A stretch of 64,000 bases of DNA, from positions 1-64,000 of the forward strand of contig NZ_FQUK01000006.1 of the NCBI RefSeq assembly GCF_900129205.1, written 5' to 3'. The notes under the pieces were generated by a model. The model worked only from the letters and a program-made list of their open reading frames with translations, did no database searches and had not been told where the DNA came from. Shown here in pieces: positions 38,345 to 47,846 of the stretch (the stretch's first letter is position 1; each line of letters opens with the position of its first letter). The position numbers and the translations under genes were made by a program. Source of the stretch: Thermomonas hydrothermalis (GTDB taxonomy: Bacteria; Pseudomonadota; Gammaproteobacteria; Xanthomonadales; Xanthomonadaceae).

Positions 38345-39604
38345 TTGAACACTCAAACTGCTCCCGGCGCGCGCAAGGCCGCGCTTGCCTTCATCTTCGT
38401 CACCGTGCTGATCGATGTGATCGCCTTCGGCGTGATCATCCCGGTTCTGCCGCATCTCGTGCAGGAAATGGTCGGTGGCAACCTGTCCGCTGCCGCGTAC
38501 TGGACGGCCGTGTTCGCGTTTACGTTTTCGATCGTGCAGTTTTTCTGCGCGCCGATCCAGGGCGCGCTGTCCGATCGCTTTGGCCGCCGGCCGGTGATCC
38601 TGCTGTCGTGCCTGGGGCTGGCCGCAGATTTCGTGCTCATGGCGCTGGCACCGACGTTGGCGTGGCTGTTCGTCGGCCGCCTGCTGTCTGCCGCCACGTC
38701 GGCCAGTTTCTCCACTGCCAATGCCTACATTGCCGACGTGGTGCCCTCAGATCAGCGCGCCAAGAGCTTCGGCATGGTCGGTGCGGCGTTTGGCCTGGGC
38801 TTCATCGTCGGCCCGCTGCTGGGCGGCGTGCTGGGTGACATCAACCACCGTCTGCCGTTCTGGTGTGCCGCCGGCCTGGCGATGCTCAATTTCCTTTACG
38901 GCCTGTTCGTGTTGCCGGAATCGCTGCCGCCCGAACGCCGCACCGCCCGCTTCGACTGGGCCCACGCCCGCCCGCTGGGCGGCGTGAAGATGCTGCTGGA
39001 GCATCCGCGCATCTGGGGGCTGGTGGCGGTGGTGTTCATCGCCAACTTCGCCCACTACGTCTATCCCAGCACCTTCGTGCTGTTTGCCGACGCCGCCTTC
39101 GGCTGGAAAGAAAAGCAGGCCGGCTACGTGCTGGCTGCGGTGGGCGTGTGCAGCGTGGTGGTCAACGTCATGGTGGTGGGGCGGCTGGTGAAGGCGCTGG
39201 GTGAACGCCGCGCGATGCTGCTGGGTTTGCTGTGCGGCGCGACCGGGTTTGTGCTGTATGGGTTTGCCCGGACGGGCTGGGTGTTTCTGATCGGCCTGCC
39301 GATCAGTGCGCTATGGGCTGTGGCCGGGCCGGCCACGATGGCGTTGATCACGCGGCAGGTGCCGGCCGACGCGCAGGGGCGCATCCAGGGTGCGCTGAGC
39401 AGCCTGGTGTCACTGGCGGGGATCATCGCGCCGGCGACATTCGCCAGTGTCTTCGGCTACTTCATCAGCCCGGCGGCGCCGGTGCGGCTGCCAGGTGTGG
39501 CCTTTCTCATCGCGGCCCTGCTGCTGTCGCTGGCCGCGCTGGTGGCATGGCGCGCCGCGCGCGCTGCCCCAGCACCAGACGCAGCGACGCAGCTGGCCGA
39601 CTGA
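38345..39604 (+). CDS. MFS transporter, TCR/Tet(A)-like family
   Basis: A 419-residue, 12-helix transporter. The loop 2-3 motif A is GALSDRFGRRPVIL. The repeat at the start of the second half is MVVGRLVKALGERRAMLLG. Motif C-like GFIVGPLLGGVLGD is seen in helix 5. The family exports tetracyclines and related compounds with proton exchange, but most chromosomal members have no proven substrate. The start is probably TTG 38345 (MNTQTAPGARKAALAFIF). No regulator is adjacent. Confidence 0.88.
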   Translation: MNTQTAPGARKAALAFIFVTVLIDVIAFGVIIPVLPHLVQEMVGGNLSAAAYWTAVFAFTFSIVQFFCAPIQGALSDRFGRRPVILLSCLGLAADFVLMALAPTLAWLFVGRLLSAATSASFSTANAYIADVVPSDQRAKSFGMVGAAFGLGFIVGPLLGGVLGDINHRLPFWCAAGLAMLNFLYGLFVLPESLPPERRTARFDWAHARPLGGVKMLLEHPRIWGLVAVVFIANFAHYVYPSTFVLFADAAFGWKEKQAGYVLAAVGVCSVVVNVMVVGRLVKALGERRAMLLGLLCGATGFVLYGFARTGWVFLIGLPISALWAVAGPATMALITRQVPADAQGRIQGALSSLVSLAGIIAPATFASVFGYFISPAAPVRLPGVAFLIAALLLSLAALVAWRAARAAPAPDAATQLAD

Positions 39605-39734
39605 CGCCTGGTTCCGCGGCCGATGCGGACGCACTCAGCCGCAGGCCCGAACACCGCTGGCATGGCTTTCGGCATAGGGGAGGATCGGCGGTCGGCGGTA
39701 GCATCGCGGGTATCCCCACTGACCGGATACCGCC

Positions 39735-41630
39735 ATGACACCCCGTCTGCTGCCGCTTGCCCTGGCCCTGTTGCTGGCTGGCCCGCTTGCCGCCCAGGCC
39801 CCTGACATCCCGCCGCCGCAGGATGTGCCATATCCAGGCACGATTCGGGTGGAGGTCGATGCCACCGACCTCGCCCATCGCATCTTCCGGGTGAAGCAAA
39901 CCATTCCGGTGCAGCCTGGGTCATTGACCCTGCTGTATCCCAAATGGGTGCCGGGCGGACACAGCCCACGCAACCCGATCGACAAGATCGCCGGCATCAC
40001 CTTCAAGGCCAACGGCCAGACGCTGGACTGGAAACGCGATCCGCTCGACGTCAATGCCTTCCATCTGCAGGTGCCGGCGGGTGTGCAGACGCTGACGGCT
40101 GAGTTCGATTACCTCACCCCCACCAATGGCAGCCAGGGTCGGGTGGTGATGACGCCGAACATGCTCAATCTGCAGTTTCTGGCCACGGTGTTGTACCCGG
40201 CTGGCCACTACGCGCACCGGATCATGATCGACCCGCGTGTCACCTACCCGGCCGGCTGGACCGCGTTCACCGCGCTTGACGAGGAGGGCCGCAGCGGCAA
40301 CACCGTGGATTACAAGGACGTGCCGCTGGATATCTTCGTGGACTCGCCGGTGTATGCCGGGCGCTACGCGAAGAACATCGACCTGACGCCTGCCGGCAGC
40401 AGGGTACCGGTGAAGCTGGGCGTGGTCGCCGATGCGCCGAAGTATCTCGAGGCCACGCCGAAACAGATCGCGCTGCACAAGGCCCTGGTCGAACAGGCGC
40501 TGAAACTGTTTGGCGCGCAGCACTACGACCATTACCAGTTCCTGTTCTCGTTGTCGGATCAGATGGGCGGCAACGGCCTGGAGCATCAACGCTCCAGCGA
40601 GAACGGCGTGGAGCCGGACTATTTCACCGGCTGGAACGAAAAGATCGGGTTCACCGACCTGCTGGCGCATGAGTACACCCACAGCTGGAACGGCAAATAC
40701 CGGCGTCCGGCCGATCTGTGGACACCCAACTTCAACGTGCCGATGCAAGACAGCCTGCTGTGGGTCTATGAAGGCCAGACCCAGTATTGGGGCAACGTGC
40801 TGGCGGCACGCAGCGGCCTGCGTCCGCTGCCGGCGTCGATCGACGCGCTGGCGCTGGTGGTGGCTACCTATGCCGAAAACCGCCCGGGCCTGTCCTGGCG
40901 CAACATCCAGGACACCACCAACGACCCGATCATCGCCAACCGCGCGCCACGCGCGTACCGCAACTATCAGATGAGCGAGGACTACTACTCCGGCGGCCAG
41001 ATGATCTGGCTGGAGGCCGATGCGCTGATCCGCAGTCGGAGTGGCGGCAAGAAGTCGCTGGATGATTTCGCCAAGGCCTTTTTCGGCGTCAACGATGGCG
41101 AGTGGGAACAGCAGAACACCTACACCTTCGACGATGTCGTGGCCACACTCAACAAGGTGCTGCCCTACGACTGGGCCACGTTCCTGCGCGAGCGGCTGGA
41201 TGGCAAGAAGGGCCTGACCGGCGGTATCGAGGCCGCGGGCTGGCGGCTGGTGTTCAAGGACACCCCGAGCGCCTACGCCAAGGCCAACGCGCGTTGGGGC
41301 GGTGCTGATTTCGTGTATTCGCTGGGCCTGAGTCTGGGCAAGGACGGCACGGTGTCCGATGTCCGCTGGGACAGCCCGGCGTTCAACGCCGGCATTGGCA
41401 GCGGCGCCACCGTGGTCGCAGTCAATGGTCAGGCGTTCAGCCCCGATGTGCTGGCAGACGCAGTGAAGGCAAACACCGATGGCAAGGCCCCGATCGCGCT
41501 GCTGGTGAAGGAGTTTGATCGCTACCGGACGGTCACGATCGACTACCGCGGTGGCCTGCGCTACCCGCACCTGGAGCGCATCCCCGGCACCCCGGACTAC
41601 TTGACCGCCATCCTCAGCCCACGCAAGTGA
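39735..41630 (+). CDS. M61-family glycyl aminopeptidase with PDZ domain
   Basis: The 631-residue secreted peptidase has a signal peptide ([20 protein letters not shown]). An N-terminal beta domain runs to about 200. The zinc motif is HEYTHSWNGKYRRP (His312). The next zinc ligand is the Glu in WVYEGQTQYWG. A C-terminal PDZ domain (LGLSLGKDGTVSDVRWDSPAFNAGI, in parts) begins near 535. Family members cleave N-terminal Gly or Ala. Periplasmic or extracellular location is expected. Single gene. Confidence 0.92.
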   Translation: MTPRLLPLALALLLAGPLAAQAPDIPPPQDVPYPGTIRVEVDATDLAHRIFRVKQTIPVQPGSLTLLYPKWVPGGHSPRNPIDKIAGITFKANGQTLDWKRDPLDVNAFHLQVPAGVQTLTAEFDYLTPTNGSQGRVVMTPNMLNLQFLATVLYPAGHYAHRIMIDPRVTYPAGWTAFTALDEEGRSGNTVDYKDVPLDIFVDSPVYAGRYAKNIDLTPAGSRVPVKLGVVADAPKYLEATPKQIALHKALVEQALKLFGAQHYDHYQFLFSLSDQMGGNGLEHQRSSENGVEPDYFTGWNEKIGFTDLLAHEYTHSWNGKYRRPADLWTPNFNVPMQDSLLWVYEGQTQYWGNVLAARSGLRPLPASIDALALVVATYAENRPGLSWRNIQDTTNDPIIANRAPRAYRNYQMSEDYYSGGQMIWLEADALIRSRSGGKKSLDDFAKAFFGVNDGEWEQQNTYTFDDVVATLNKVLPYDWATFLRERLDGKKGLTGGIEAAGWRLVFKDTPSAYAKANARWGGADFVYSLGLSLGKDGTVSDVRWDSPAFNAGIGSGATVVAVNGQAFSPDVLADAVKANTDGKAPIALLVKEFDRYRTVTIDYRGGLRYPHLERIPGTPDYLTAILSPRK

Positions 41631-42230
41631 ATCGCTGAACACGGCAAAGACTGCCGTTGCTGCGTGTGCGCCGGGCCCGGACAGATGCCGGGTTCGGCGT
41701 GGGTTGATGCCGTTCGGGCCTGCCCAGGTGAACCAAGGCGGGATGGCCGTTACAGAGGCGGGTGACGGCGGGGCACATGCGGTGGTCTGCGAATCAGAAA
41801 AGTCCTACCCGCAGATAGGCAAACCGCTGATGGCCTGGCCCCGACGCGCCGGGCACGCTATCCCCACACCGGCAGCGCTCGGATCCCCCCGTGACCCCTG
41901 GGTGGGCAAGGACTCCCCTTCCGCTGCGGGCCCCGTCAGGGAGGACGGGGCTGCCGGTTCTTGATGGCGCATCTGCCGATCTCCCCGCCTCCCACGGCTC
42001 ATTTCCGGCATCGTCTGTTCCGCCCCGCCCCCCTCGTGCTGGCTGGCGGTACGGGCGCGATGTTGCGTCTCTGTCTGGATCGCCCGGCCACATGCCGGTT
42101 CGTGGCTTGTTTCAACGCGCCCCCCCCCTGCTTCCGTGCGCACGAACGGCAACCGTCTGCGTCTGCGGATGGCGAAGCCGCCAGCATGTGCAAACAAACC
42201 GACGCGGGATCTTCGGCCGTAGTCGGTCGC
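41631..42230. other. Long gene-free stretch between the M61 and glnA genes
   Basis: About 600 bp with no frame showing family-like sequence or membrane pattern. Just after the M61 gene, GCCGGGCCCGG faces CCGGGTTCGGC (about 41670-41700), an imperfect terminator stem. Further in are a run of nine C near 42120 and several short inverted repeats. A structured RNA cannot be excluded, but I recognised none. Confidence 0.4.
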
Positions 42231-42272
42231 CAAAACGACACGCCCCGCGACCTGGTCGAACGCGGGGCGTGT
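42231..42272 (-). terminator. Rho-independent terminator of glnA
   Basis: A perfect 12-bp stem, ACACGCCCCGCG / CGCGGGGCGTGT with an 11-base loop, is followed on the minus strand by CGTTTTG. It begins 22 bp after the glnA stop. Confidence 0.85.
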
Positions 42273-42294
42273 GCAGTGACCCTCGTCAGCGGGA

Positions 42295-43704
42295 TCAGAT
42301 CGTGTAGTACATCTGATATTCCAGCGGATGGGTGGCGGCGCGGAAGGCGGTCACTTCCTTCATCTTCAGCGCGATGTAGGCGTCGATGAAGTCGTCATTG
42401 AACACCCCGCCAGCCTTGAGGAAGTCGCGGTCGGCATCCAGTGCTTCCAGTGCCTGATCCAGCGAGTGGCAGACGGTGGGGATGTTCTTTTCTTCCTCCG
42501 GCGGCAGGTCGTAGAGATCCTTGTCGCTGGGTGCACCGGGATCGATCTGGTTCTTGATGCCGTCCAGGCCCGCCATCATCAGGGCAGCAAAGGTCAGGTA
42601 GCCGGACTGCATCGGATCGGGGAAACGGATCTCGATACGGCGTGCCTTCGGGTTGGCGACGTACGGGATGCGGCAGCTGGCGGAACGGTTGGAGGCCGAG
42701 TAGGCCAGCATCACCGGCGCTTCGAAGCCAGGCACCAGCCGCTTGTAGCTGTTGGTGGTGGAGTTGGCGAACGCATTGATGGCGCGGGCGTGCTTGAAGA
42801 TGCCGCCGATGTACCACAGGGCGATCTGGCTCAGCCCGCCGTAACCGTCGCCGGAGAACAGATTGACGCCGCCCTTGGCCAGCGACATGTGCACGTGCAT
42901 GCCGCTGCCGTTGTCGCCGACCAGCGGCTTGGGCATGAAGGTGGCGGTCTTGCCGTTGCGGTAAGCCACGTTCTTGATGATGTACTTCAGCGTCAGCAGG
43001 TCATCGCCCTTTTTGGTCAGGGTGTTGAACCGGGTGCCGATCTCGCACTGGCCGGCGTTGGCCACTTCGTGATGGTGCACTTCGGTCTCGATGCCCACGG
43101 CTTGCAGCGTCTTGCACATTTCGGCGCGCAGGTCGTGCAGCGAATCAACCGGCGGCACCGGGAAATAGCCGCCCTTGACCATCGGCCGATAGCCGCTGTT
43201 GCCGCCTTCGTACTCGCGGGCGGAGTTCCAGTGCGCCTCGTCCGAATCGACGTGGAAGAAGGTGTGGCCCATTTCGTTGGCAAAACGCACCGAGTCAAAG
43301 ATGAAGAACTCGGGCTCAGGGCCGAAGAACGCCTGGTCGGCGATGCCGGAGGCTTTCAGATAGGCTTCGGCGCGCTTGGCAACGCCGCGCGGGTCGCGGG
43401 TGTAGGCCTGCAGGGTGGTCGGATCGAGGATGTCGCAGGTCAGCACCAGGGTGGGATCGGCGGTGAACGGATCCAGGAACGCGGTGGAGGCATCCGGCAG
43501 CAGCACCATGTCGGAGTTCTGGATGCCGCGCCAGCCGGAGATCGAGCTGCCGTCGAACATCTTGCCGTCCTCGAACAGGCTGGCATCGACGATGCTGCTG
43601 GGGAAGGTGACGTGATGCTGCACGCCGCGCATGTCGACAAAGCGCAGATCGACGAATTCGACGTTGTGGTCGCGGATCAGTTTTTCGACGTGTTCAAGAG
43701 ACAT
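42295..43704 (-). CDS. glnA: Glutamine synthetase type I
   Basis: The 469-residue, dodecameric GSI-beta-type enzyme makes glutamine from glutamate and ammonia. Landmarks are [19 protein letters not shown], metal and ATP site [49 protein letters not shown], and the adenylylation Tyr in [14 protein letters not shown]. It should be under GlnE control. The upstream DNA holds a sigma-54 promoter and NtrC-like sites, so transcription should rise under nitrogen limitation. No glnB or ntrBC gene follows in this window. Confidence 0.97.
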   Translation of the reverse strand: MSLEHVEKLIRDHNVEFVDLRFVDMRGVQHHVTFPSSIVDASLFEDGKMFDGSSISGWRGIQNSDMVLLPDASTAFLDPFTADPTLVLTCDILDPTTLQAYTRDPRGVAKRAEAYLKASGIADQAFFGPEPEFFIFDSVRFANEMGHTFFHVDSDEAHWNSAREYEGGNSGYRPMVKGGYFPVPPVDSLHDLRAEMCKTLQAVGIETEVHHHEVANAGQCEIGTRFNTLTKKGDDLLTLKYIIKNVAYRNGKTATFMPKPLVGDNGSGMHVHMSLAKGGVNLFSGDGYGGLSQIALWYIGGIFKHARAINAFANSTTNSYKRLVPGFEAPVMLAYSASNRSASCRIPYVANPKARRIEIRFPDPMQSGYLTFAALMMAGLDGIKNQIDPGAPSDKDLYDLPPEEEKNIPTVCHSLDQALEALDADRDFLKAGGVFNDDFIDAYIALKMKEVTAFRAATHPLEYQMYYTI

Positions 43705-43750
43705 GGTTGCCTTGCGGATAGATGCGGCAGGGCCGCGATGACGGGATGAG

Positions 43751-43766
43751 AGCAGGAACCGTGCCA
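43751..43766 (-). promoter_or_regulatory. Sigma-54 (RpoN) promoter of glnA
   Basis: On the minus strand TGGCACGGTTCCTGCT matches TGGCAC-N5-TTGCT with one change. The invariant GG and GC are separated by the required 10 bases. It is 47 bp upstream of the glnA start. Confidence 0.8.
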
Positions 43767-43803
43767 GTCACATAAAAGTTTGATTTGAAAAGAATCTTTA
43801 GGT

Positions 43804-43836
43804 TGCATCGAGTGCAGCTTGCACAAGTGTGGTGCA
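43804..43836 (-). promoter_or_regulatory. NtrC-type activator sites upstream of the glnA promoter
   Basis: TGCACCACACTTGTGCA (43820-43836, minus sense) fits the NtrC pattern GCAC-N7-GTGC. A second, shorter palindrome TGCACTCGATGCA (43804-43816) lies beside it. They are 40-85 bp upstream of the sigma-54 site, a normal distance for enhancer binding. Confidence 0.6.
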
Positions 43837-43970
43837 TGAAAGCCCATATTTGCCCAATGTTGGACACTGCCCTTTAGGGGCCTGCCGCAGCGGGCCTGCC
43901 GGATCGAGCCTGTTCTGGCGGCGGCGCCGATTCCGCTATCCTGCCGGCTTTCATGTCGCCGGCCTGCACC

Positions 43971-44795
43971 ATGCACGATCTACTCATCGCCCTGCTTCTG
44001 GGGATCATCGAAGGCGTCACCGAGTTTCTGCCGATCTCCAGTACCGGGCATCTGCTGATTGCCGAACACTGGCTGGGTGCGCGCAGCGACCTGTTCAACA
44101 TTGCCATTCAGGCCGGTGCAATCCTGGCGGTGGTGCTGATCTACCGGACGCAGTTGCAGGCGATGCTGCGCGCCCTGTTCGACCGGCGCGCAGACGATGC
44201 CGCCAACCAACGGGCGTTGATCGCCAAGCTGGTGGTGGCGTTCCTGGTGACGGCCGTTGGCGGGCTGCTGGTCAAGCGCTTGGGTTGGCGACTGCCAGAA
44301 ACGGTGACCCCGGTGGCGTGGGCACTGGTGCTGGGCGGGGTGTGGATGGTGCTGGCCGAGCAGATCGCGGCATGGCGCGCCCGCCGCATCGGCGAGCAGA
44401 CTGGAATCAGCTGGACTGTGGCGGTATTGGTGGGCCTGGCACAAATCGTGGCGGGCGTGTTTCCCGGCACCTCGCGGAGTGCGGCGACCATCTTCGTGGC
44501 GCTGCTGGCAGGCACCACCAGCCGTGCGGCGGCCACCGAGTTCGCGTTTCTGGTCGGCATTCCCACGATGTTTGCCGCCACTGGCTACGAGCTGCTGGCG
44601 CTGGCCCGGCATGGGGATCTGGCCGGCGAGGATTGGCAGGCGCTGGCAGTGGCGTTTGCAGCGGCCGCGGTGACGGCGTTCGTGGCGGTCAAATGGCTGC
44701 TGCGTTACATCCAGACCCATCGCTTCACCGGCTTTGCGGTGTACCGGCTATTGCTGGGGCTTGCCCTGTTGCTGTGGCTGCCGGCCGGGCAGTGA
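43971..44795 (+). CDS. uppP: Undecaprenyl-diphosphatase UppP (BacA)
   Basis: The 274-residue membrane enzyme recycles the peptidoglycan lipid carrier by dephosphorylating undecaprenyl diphosphate. Catalytic signatures are EGVTEFLPISSTGHL (14-28) and FPGTSRSAATIFVALLAG. About eight helices are expected. I used ATG 43971, which gives the family start MHDLLIALLLGIIEG. An ATG at 43953 is in frame. Bacitracin tolerance is a known effect of the family. Confidence 0.96.
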   Translation: MHDLLIALLLGIIEGVTEFLPISSTGHLLIAEHWLGARSDLFNIAIQAGAILAVVLIYRTQLQAMLRALFDRRADDAANQRALIAKLVVAFLVTAVGGLLVKRLGWRLPETVTPVAWALVLGGVWMVLAEQIAAWRARRIGEQTGISWTVAVLVGLAQIVAGVFPGTSRSAATIFVALLAGTTSRAAATEFAFLVGIPTMFAATGYELLALARHGDLAGEDWQALAVAFAAAAVTAFVAVKWLLRYIQTHRFTGFAVYRLLLGLALLLWLPAGQ

Positions 44796-44809
44796 GGCGG
44801 GGTGGGCGC

Positions 44810-45292
44810 ATGCGCGTGTGGAGTTGTGCGGTGGCGCTGCTGGCTCTGCTGGTGGCAGGCCCAAGCCAGGCGCAAGCCGCACTGGATGCGCCTGCCGGAC
44901 AGGCCCCGGTGGGCAGTCTGGCCACCACGTTGCAGTTGATTCGCCATCGCTGGCAGCTGGTCGAGGCCACTGACGCACACGGGCAGCGCATCGCGGCTCT
45001 GTTTGTGGCGGATGCGGCGCCACTGGAGCTGGATTTCAATGCGTCGCTGGTGAGCGTCGGTCGGGCATGCCGGGTGATGAGTGCGCATCAACGGGTATTG
45101 GCGGACCGGCTGGAGGTAGCGACCTTCGACATCGCGCCGCAGCCCTGTCCGGTGCCGGCGCAAGCGGCGCGCGACGTGCAGATCGTGCGCCGTCTGCAGG
45201 GCACGTTGCGGCTGCATTTCGAGCCGGACCCGCCGCTTAAGCTGGTGCTGGTCAACGCCGACGGTGATCGCCTGGTGTTTGCCGGCGAGTGA
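44810..45292 (+). CDS. META/HslJ-domain periplasmic protein
   Basis: The 160-residue protein has a signal peptide (MRVWSCAVALLALLVAGPSQ, cut after QAQA). The META domain starts RHRWQLVEATDAHGQRIAAL and has an expected pair of cysteines (RACRVM and QPCPVP), then RRLQGTLRLHFEPDPPLKL and the end LVFAGE. Such proteins are linked to heat or novobiocin resistance in E. coli, but the mechanism is unknown. It begins 14 bp after uppP. Confidence 0.75.
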   Translation: MRVWSCAVALLALLVAGPSQAQAALDAPAGQAPVGSLATTLQLIRHRWQLVEATDAHGQRIAALFVADAAPLELDFNASLVSVGRACRVMSAHQRVLADRLEVATFDIAPQPCPVPAQAARDVQIVRRLQGTLRLHFEPDPPLKLVLVNADGDRLVFAGE

Positions 45293-45296
45293 ATGC

Positions 45297-45322
45297 AAAA
45301 CGCCCCGCCATGAGGCGGGGCG
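45297..45322 (-). terminator. Rho-independent terminator of rho (bidirectional)
   Basis: CGCCCCGCC-ATGA-GGCGGGGCG is a perfect 9-bp stem. On the minus strand it is followed by TTTTGC. It lies 22 bp after the rho stop and 8 bp after the META gene. Confidence 0.85.
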
Positions 45323-45344
45323 TGGTGTCGGCTGGCGTTTGCAG

Positions 45345-47102
45345 TCAGCGTTTCATCGAGGCGAAGAACTCGTCGTTGGACTTGGTGTTCTTCATCTTGT
45401 CGAGCAGGAACTCCATTGCCGCGATCTCGTCCATCGGGTGCAGCAGCTTGCGCAGGATCCAGATCTTCTGCAGCAGATCCGGTTCGATCAGCAGATCCTC
45501 GCGCCGGGTCCCGGACAGGTTGACGGCAATGGCCGGATACACGCGCTTTTCGGTAATGCGACGGTCGAGGTGGATTTCGCTGTTGCCGGTGCCTTTGAAC
45601 TCCTCGTAGATCACCTTGTCCATCGCGCTGCCGGTATCGACCAGCGCGGTGGCGATGATGGTGAGGCTGCCGCCTTCCTCGACGTTGCGGGCCGCGCCGA
45701 AGAAGCGCTTGGGCCGGTGCAGGGCGTTGGCATCGACGCCGCCGGTCAGCACCTTGCCGCTGCTGGGCAGCACGTTGTTGTAGGCGCGGGCCAGGCGGGT
45801 GATGGAGTCGAGCAGGATCACCACGTCCTTCTTGTGCTCGACCAGGCGCTTGGCGCGCTCGATCACCATTTCCGCCACCTGCACGTGGCGCGCGGCCGGT
45901 TCGTCGAAGGTGGAGGAAATGACCTCAGCACGCACGGTGCGCTGCATTTCGGTCACTTCTTCCGGACGCTCGTCGATCAGCAGCACGATCAGGTGCACTT
46001 CCGGGTGGTTGGTGGTGATCGCGGTGGCGATCTGCTGCATCATCATCGTCTTGCCGGCCTTGGGCGGGCTGACGATCAGCGAGCGCTGGCCTTTGCCCTG
46101 CGGGGCGATCAGGTCGAGGATGCGGCCGGTGATGTCTTCGCTAGAGCCGTCACCGCGTTCCAGCTTGAAGCGCTTGCGTGGGAACAGCGGGGTGAGGTTC
46201 TCGAACAGGGTCTTGTTCTTCGACGCCTCGATTGGCTCGCCATTGATGGTGTCGACGATGTTGAGCGCGAAGTAGCGCTCGCCGTCCTTGGGCCAGCGGA
46301 TGCGGCCGGAGACGTGGTCGCCGGTCCGCAGGTTGAAGCGGCGGATCTGGCTGGGGCTGATGTAGACATCGTCCGGGCCGGCCAGGTAGCTGGCCTCGGC
46401 CGCGCGCAGGAAGCCGTAGCCATCGGGCAGGATCTCCAGCACGCCGTCGGCCTGTACGCCTTCGCCGTGCCGGGTCAGCACCTTGAGGATGGCGAAGATG
46501 ATGTCCTGCTTGCGTGCGCGTGCCACGCCCTCGCTGATCGAGAGCTGCTCGGCGATTTCCAGCAGTTTGTGCGCCGGCATGCGCTTGAGGTCGCCCAGCG
46601 TGTAGGTGGGGAAGCCTTCCGGCACCTGCGGGTGCGGGCGCGGCACGAATGGCTGTTCGCCGCCGTAGCCGCCTTCGTCGGGCAGGCTGCCGTCACGCTG
46701 GCGATCGCGCTGGCGCTCGCGGCGCAGCTTGAAGCGTTCACGTCGGCTGAGCCGGCGATAACCGCCTTCGCCCTGCGCCGATCCACCGGTTTGGGCATCA
46801 CCGCCTGAAGACGAGGCGTCCTGGGTTGCATCGCCGGCCGGTGCGCCGGTGGCGTCCGGGCTGGGGGCGCTGGCCTGGCCGGCGTCAGCAGAGGGTGTCG
46901 CCACGGCCTGCGTTGGCGGCGGAGTATGGGCGGGAGTCTCAGTGCCGCCGGTTTCGCCACCCGTGGAGGACGGCGCGGCCGGTGCGGCTGGCGCCGCAGT
47001 GGCATCGGCGGTGGTGTCGGTGCTACGTGGCTTGGCCACGCGGGTCTTGCGCACGCGCTTCTCGGCGACTTCGCCGGTGGCGTCGTTGATGGTGTCAGAC
47101 AA
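45345..47102 (-). CDS. rho: Transcription termination factor Rho, with long N-terminal extension
   Basis: The 585-residue hexameric RNA helicase is far longer than E. coli Rho (419). Residues 1-168 are extra: an Ala/Thr/Gly/Ser-rich stretch, then a basic patch [20 protein letters not shown] at 115-134. After it the usual Rho begins ([20 protein letters not shown]), with RNA-binding DGYGFLRA, Walker A PPKAGKT, Walker [17 protein letters not shown] and the Q/R loops. It lies downstream of trxA on the same strand with a 189-bp gap, enough for separate control. Confidence 0.96.
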   Translation of the reverse strand: MSDTINDATGEVAEKRVRKTRVAKPRSTDTTADATAAPAAPAAPSSTGGETGGTETPAHTPPPTQAVATPSADAGQASAPSPDATGAPAGDATQDASSSGGDAQTGGSAQGEGGYRRLSRRERFKLRRERQRDRQRDGSLPDEGGYGGEQPFVPRPHPQVPEGFPTYTLGDLKRMPAHKLLEIAEQLSISEGVARARKQDIIFAILKVLTRHGEGVQADGVLEILPDGYGFLRAAEASYLAGPDDVYISPSQIRRFNLRTGDHVSGRIRWPKDGERYFALNIVDTINGEPIEASKNKTLFENLTPLFPRKRFKLERGDGSSEDITGRILDLIAPQGKGQRSLIVSPPKAGKTMMMQQIATAITTNHPEVHLIVLLIDERPEEVTEMQRTVRAEVISSTFDEPAARHVQVAEMVIERAKRLVEHKKDVVILLDSITRLARAYNNVLPSSGKVLTGGVDANALHRPKRFFGAARNVEEGGSLTIIATALVDTGSAMDKVIYEEFKGTGNSEIHLDRRITEKRVYPAIAVNLSGTRREDLLIEPDLLQKIWILRKLLHPMDEIAAMEFLLDKMKNTKSNDEFFASMKR

Positions 47103-47291
47103 GGGAAAACCTCGCTTGCGTTGCGAGCGCCCGCGGCGGCGGGCGGGTCATCGGAACTTAAAAAAATCCGTCAAGGTGCGGCGCGCTGGGATGTCGGGAC
47201 GTCAGCGGCGCCGGATTGGCAATAACGCTAGCACTGCGATGGCAGGGCGCGCAAGCGGCCGCCGCTTGCACGCGGCGGCCGGGGTGAGGCG

Positions 47292-47618
47292 TCAGAGCAC
47301 TTTGTCCAGCATCTGCGCCAGCTGGGCTTTGCCCACGGCGCCGATCTGGGTGGCCTGCACCTGGCCGCCCTTGAACACCAGCAGCATCGGGATGCTGCGC
47401 ACGTGGTACTTCATGGCGGTGGCCTGGTTCTGGTCCACGTCCACCTTCACGATCTTCGCCTTGCCGGCGTATTCCTCGGCCAGCTGGTCCAGGGCCGGGG
47501 CGATCATCTTGCAGGGGCCGCACCAGGGGGCCCAGAAATCCACCAGCACCGGGATATCGGAAGCCAGAACCAGGCGATCAAAATCGGCGTCGGTGGCGTG
47601 CAGGACGGCGTTGCTCAT
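47292..47618 (-). CDS. trxA: Thioredoxin
   Basis: The 108-residue thioredoxin of standard length has the redox site WCGPC (Cys33 and Cys36), the cis-Pro loop [12 protein letters not shown], and the Asp in LVDFWAPW. It reduces disulfides in many cytosolic proteins. GGAG precedes ATG 47618. It is upstream of rho, as in E. coli, and divergent from rhlB. A GC-rich stem (CGGCCGCCGC / GCGGCGGCCG at about 47256-47281) follows it without a T-run. Confidence 0.96.
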   Translation of the reverse strand: MSNAVLHATDADFDRLVLASDIPVLVDFWAPWCGPCKMIAPALDQLAEEYAGKAKIVKVDVDQNQATAMKYHVRSIPMLLVFKGGQVQATQIGAVGKAQLAQMLDKVL

Positions 47619-47680
47619 GAGAACTCCAAACGGGTGGGGCGCGGGGTCGGGCGCGCGGATGCTAGACTTCGTGGGGTTCG

Positions 47681-47716
47681 ACCCGGGACATGGGCACAAA
47701 TGTCCGGATTCCGGGT
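47681..47716 (+). other. Strong hairpin in the rhlB leader
   Basis: GGACAT (47686-47691) pairs with ATGTCC (47700-47705) over an 8-base loop. Flanking ACCC and GGGT add an outer stem with a bulge. A TAGACT sequence at 47663 could be the -10 of a plus-strand promoter, placing this in the 5' UTR of rhlB. The role is unknown. Confidence 0.4.
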
Positions 47717-47846
47717 CCCGTGCCGGGAATGCCAAGCCCCGGAATCCTCCCGGCAGTCTGCGCGGCTGCCCCCTGCAAGACAAGGGGTTGTCTGCAACGA
47801 GGCGTTCCATGCCGGTTGCAGTGCACCCTTCGCCGAGGCCGTCTCC

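Noticed and set aside
39921-41642. A 573-codon frame antisense to the M61 peptidase gene
   Set aside because: The plus-strand gene has signal peptide, zinc motif and PDZ domain; the antisense product has no domain.
42001-42294. Short open frames in both directions before glnA
   Set aside because: They show no ribosome-binding site, domain, signal or membrane pattern, and overlap the glnA terminator.
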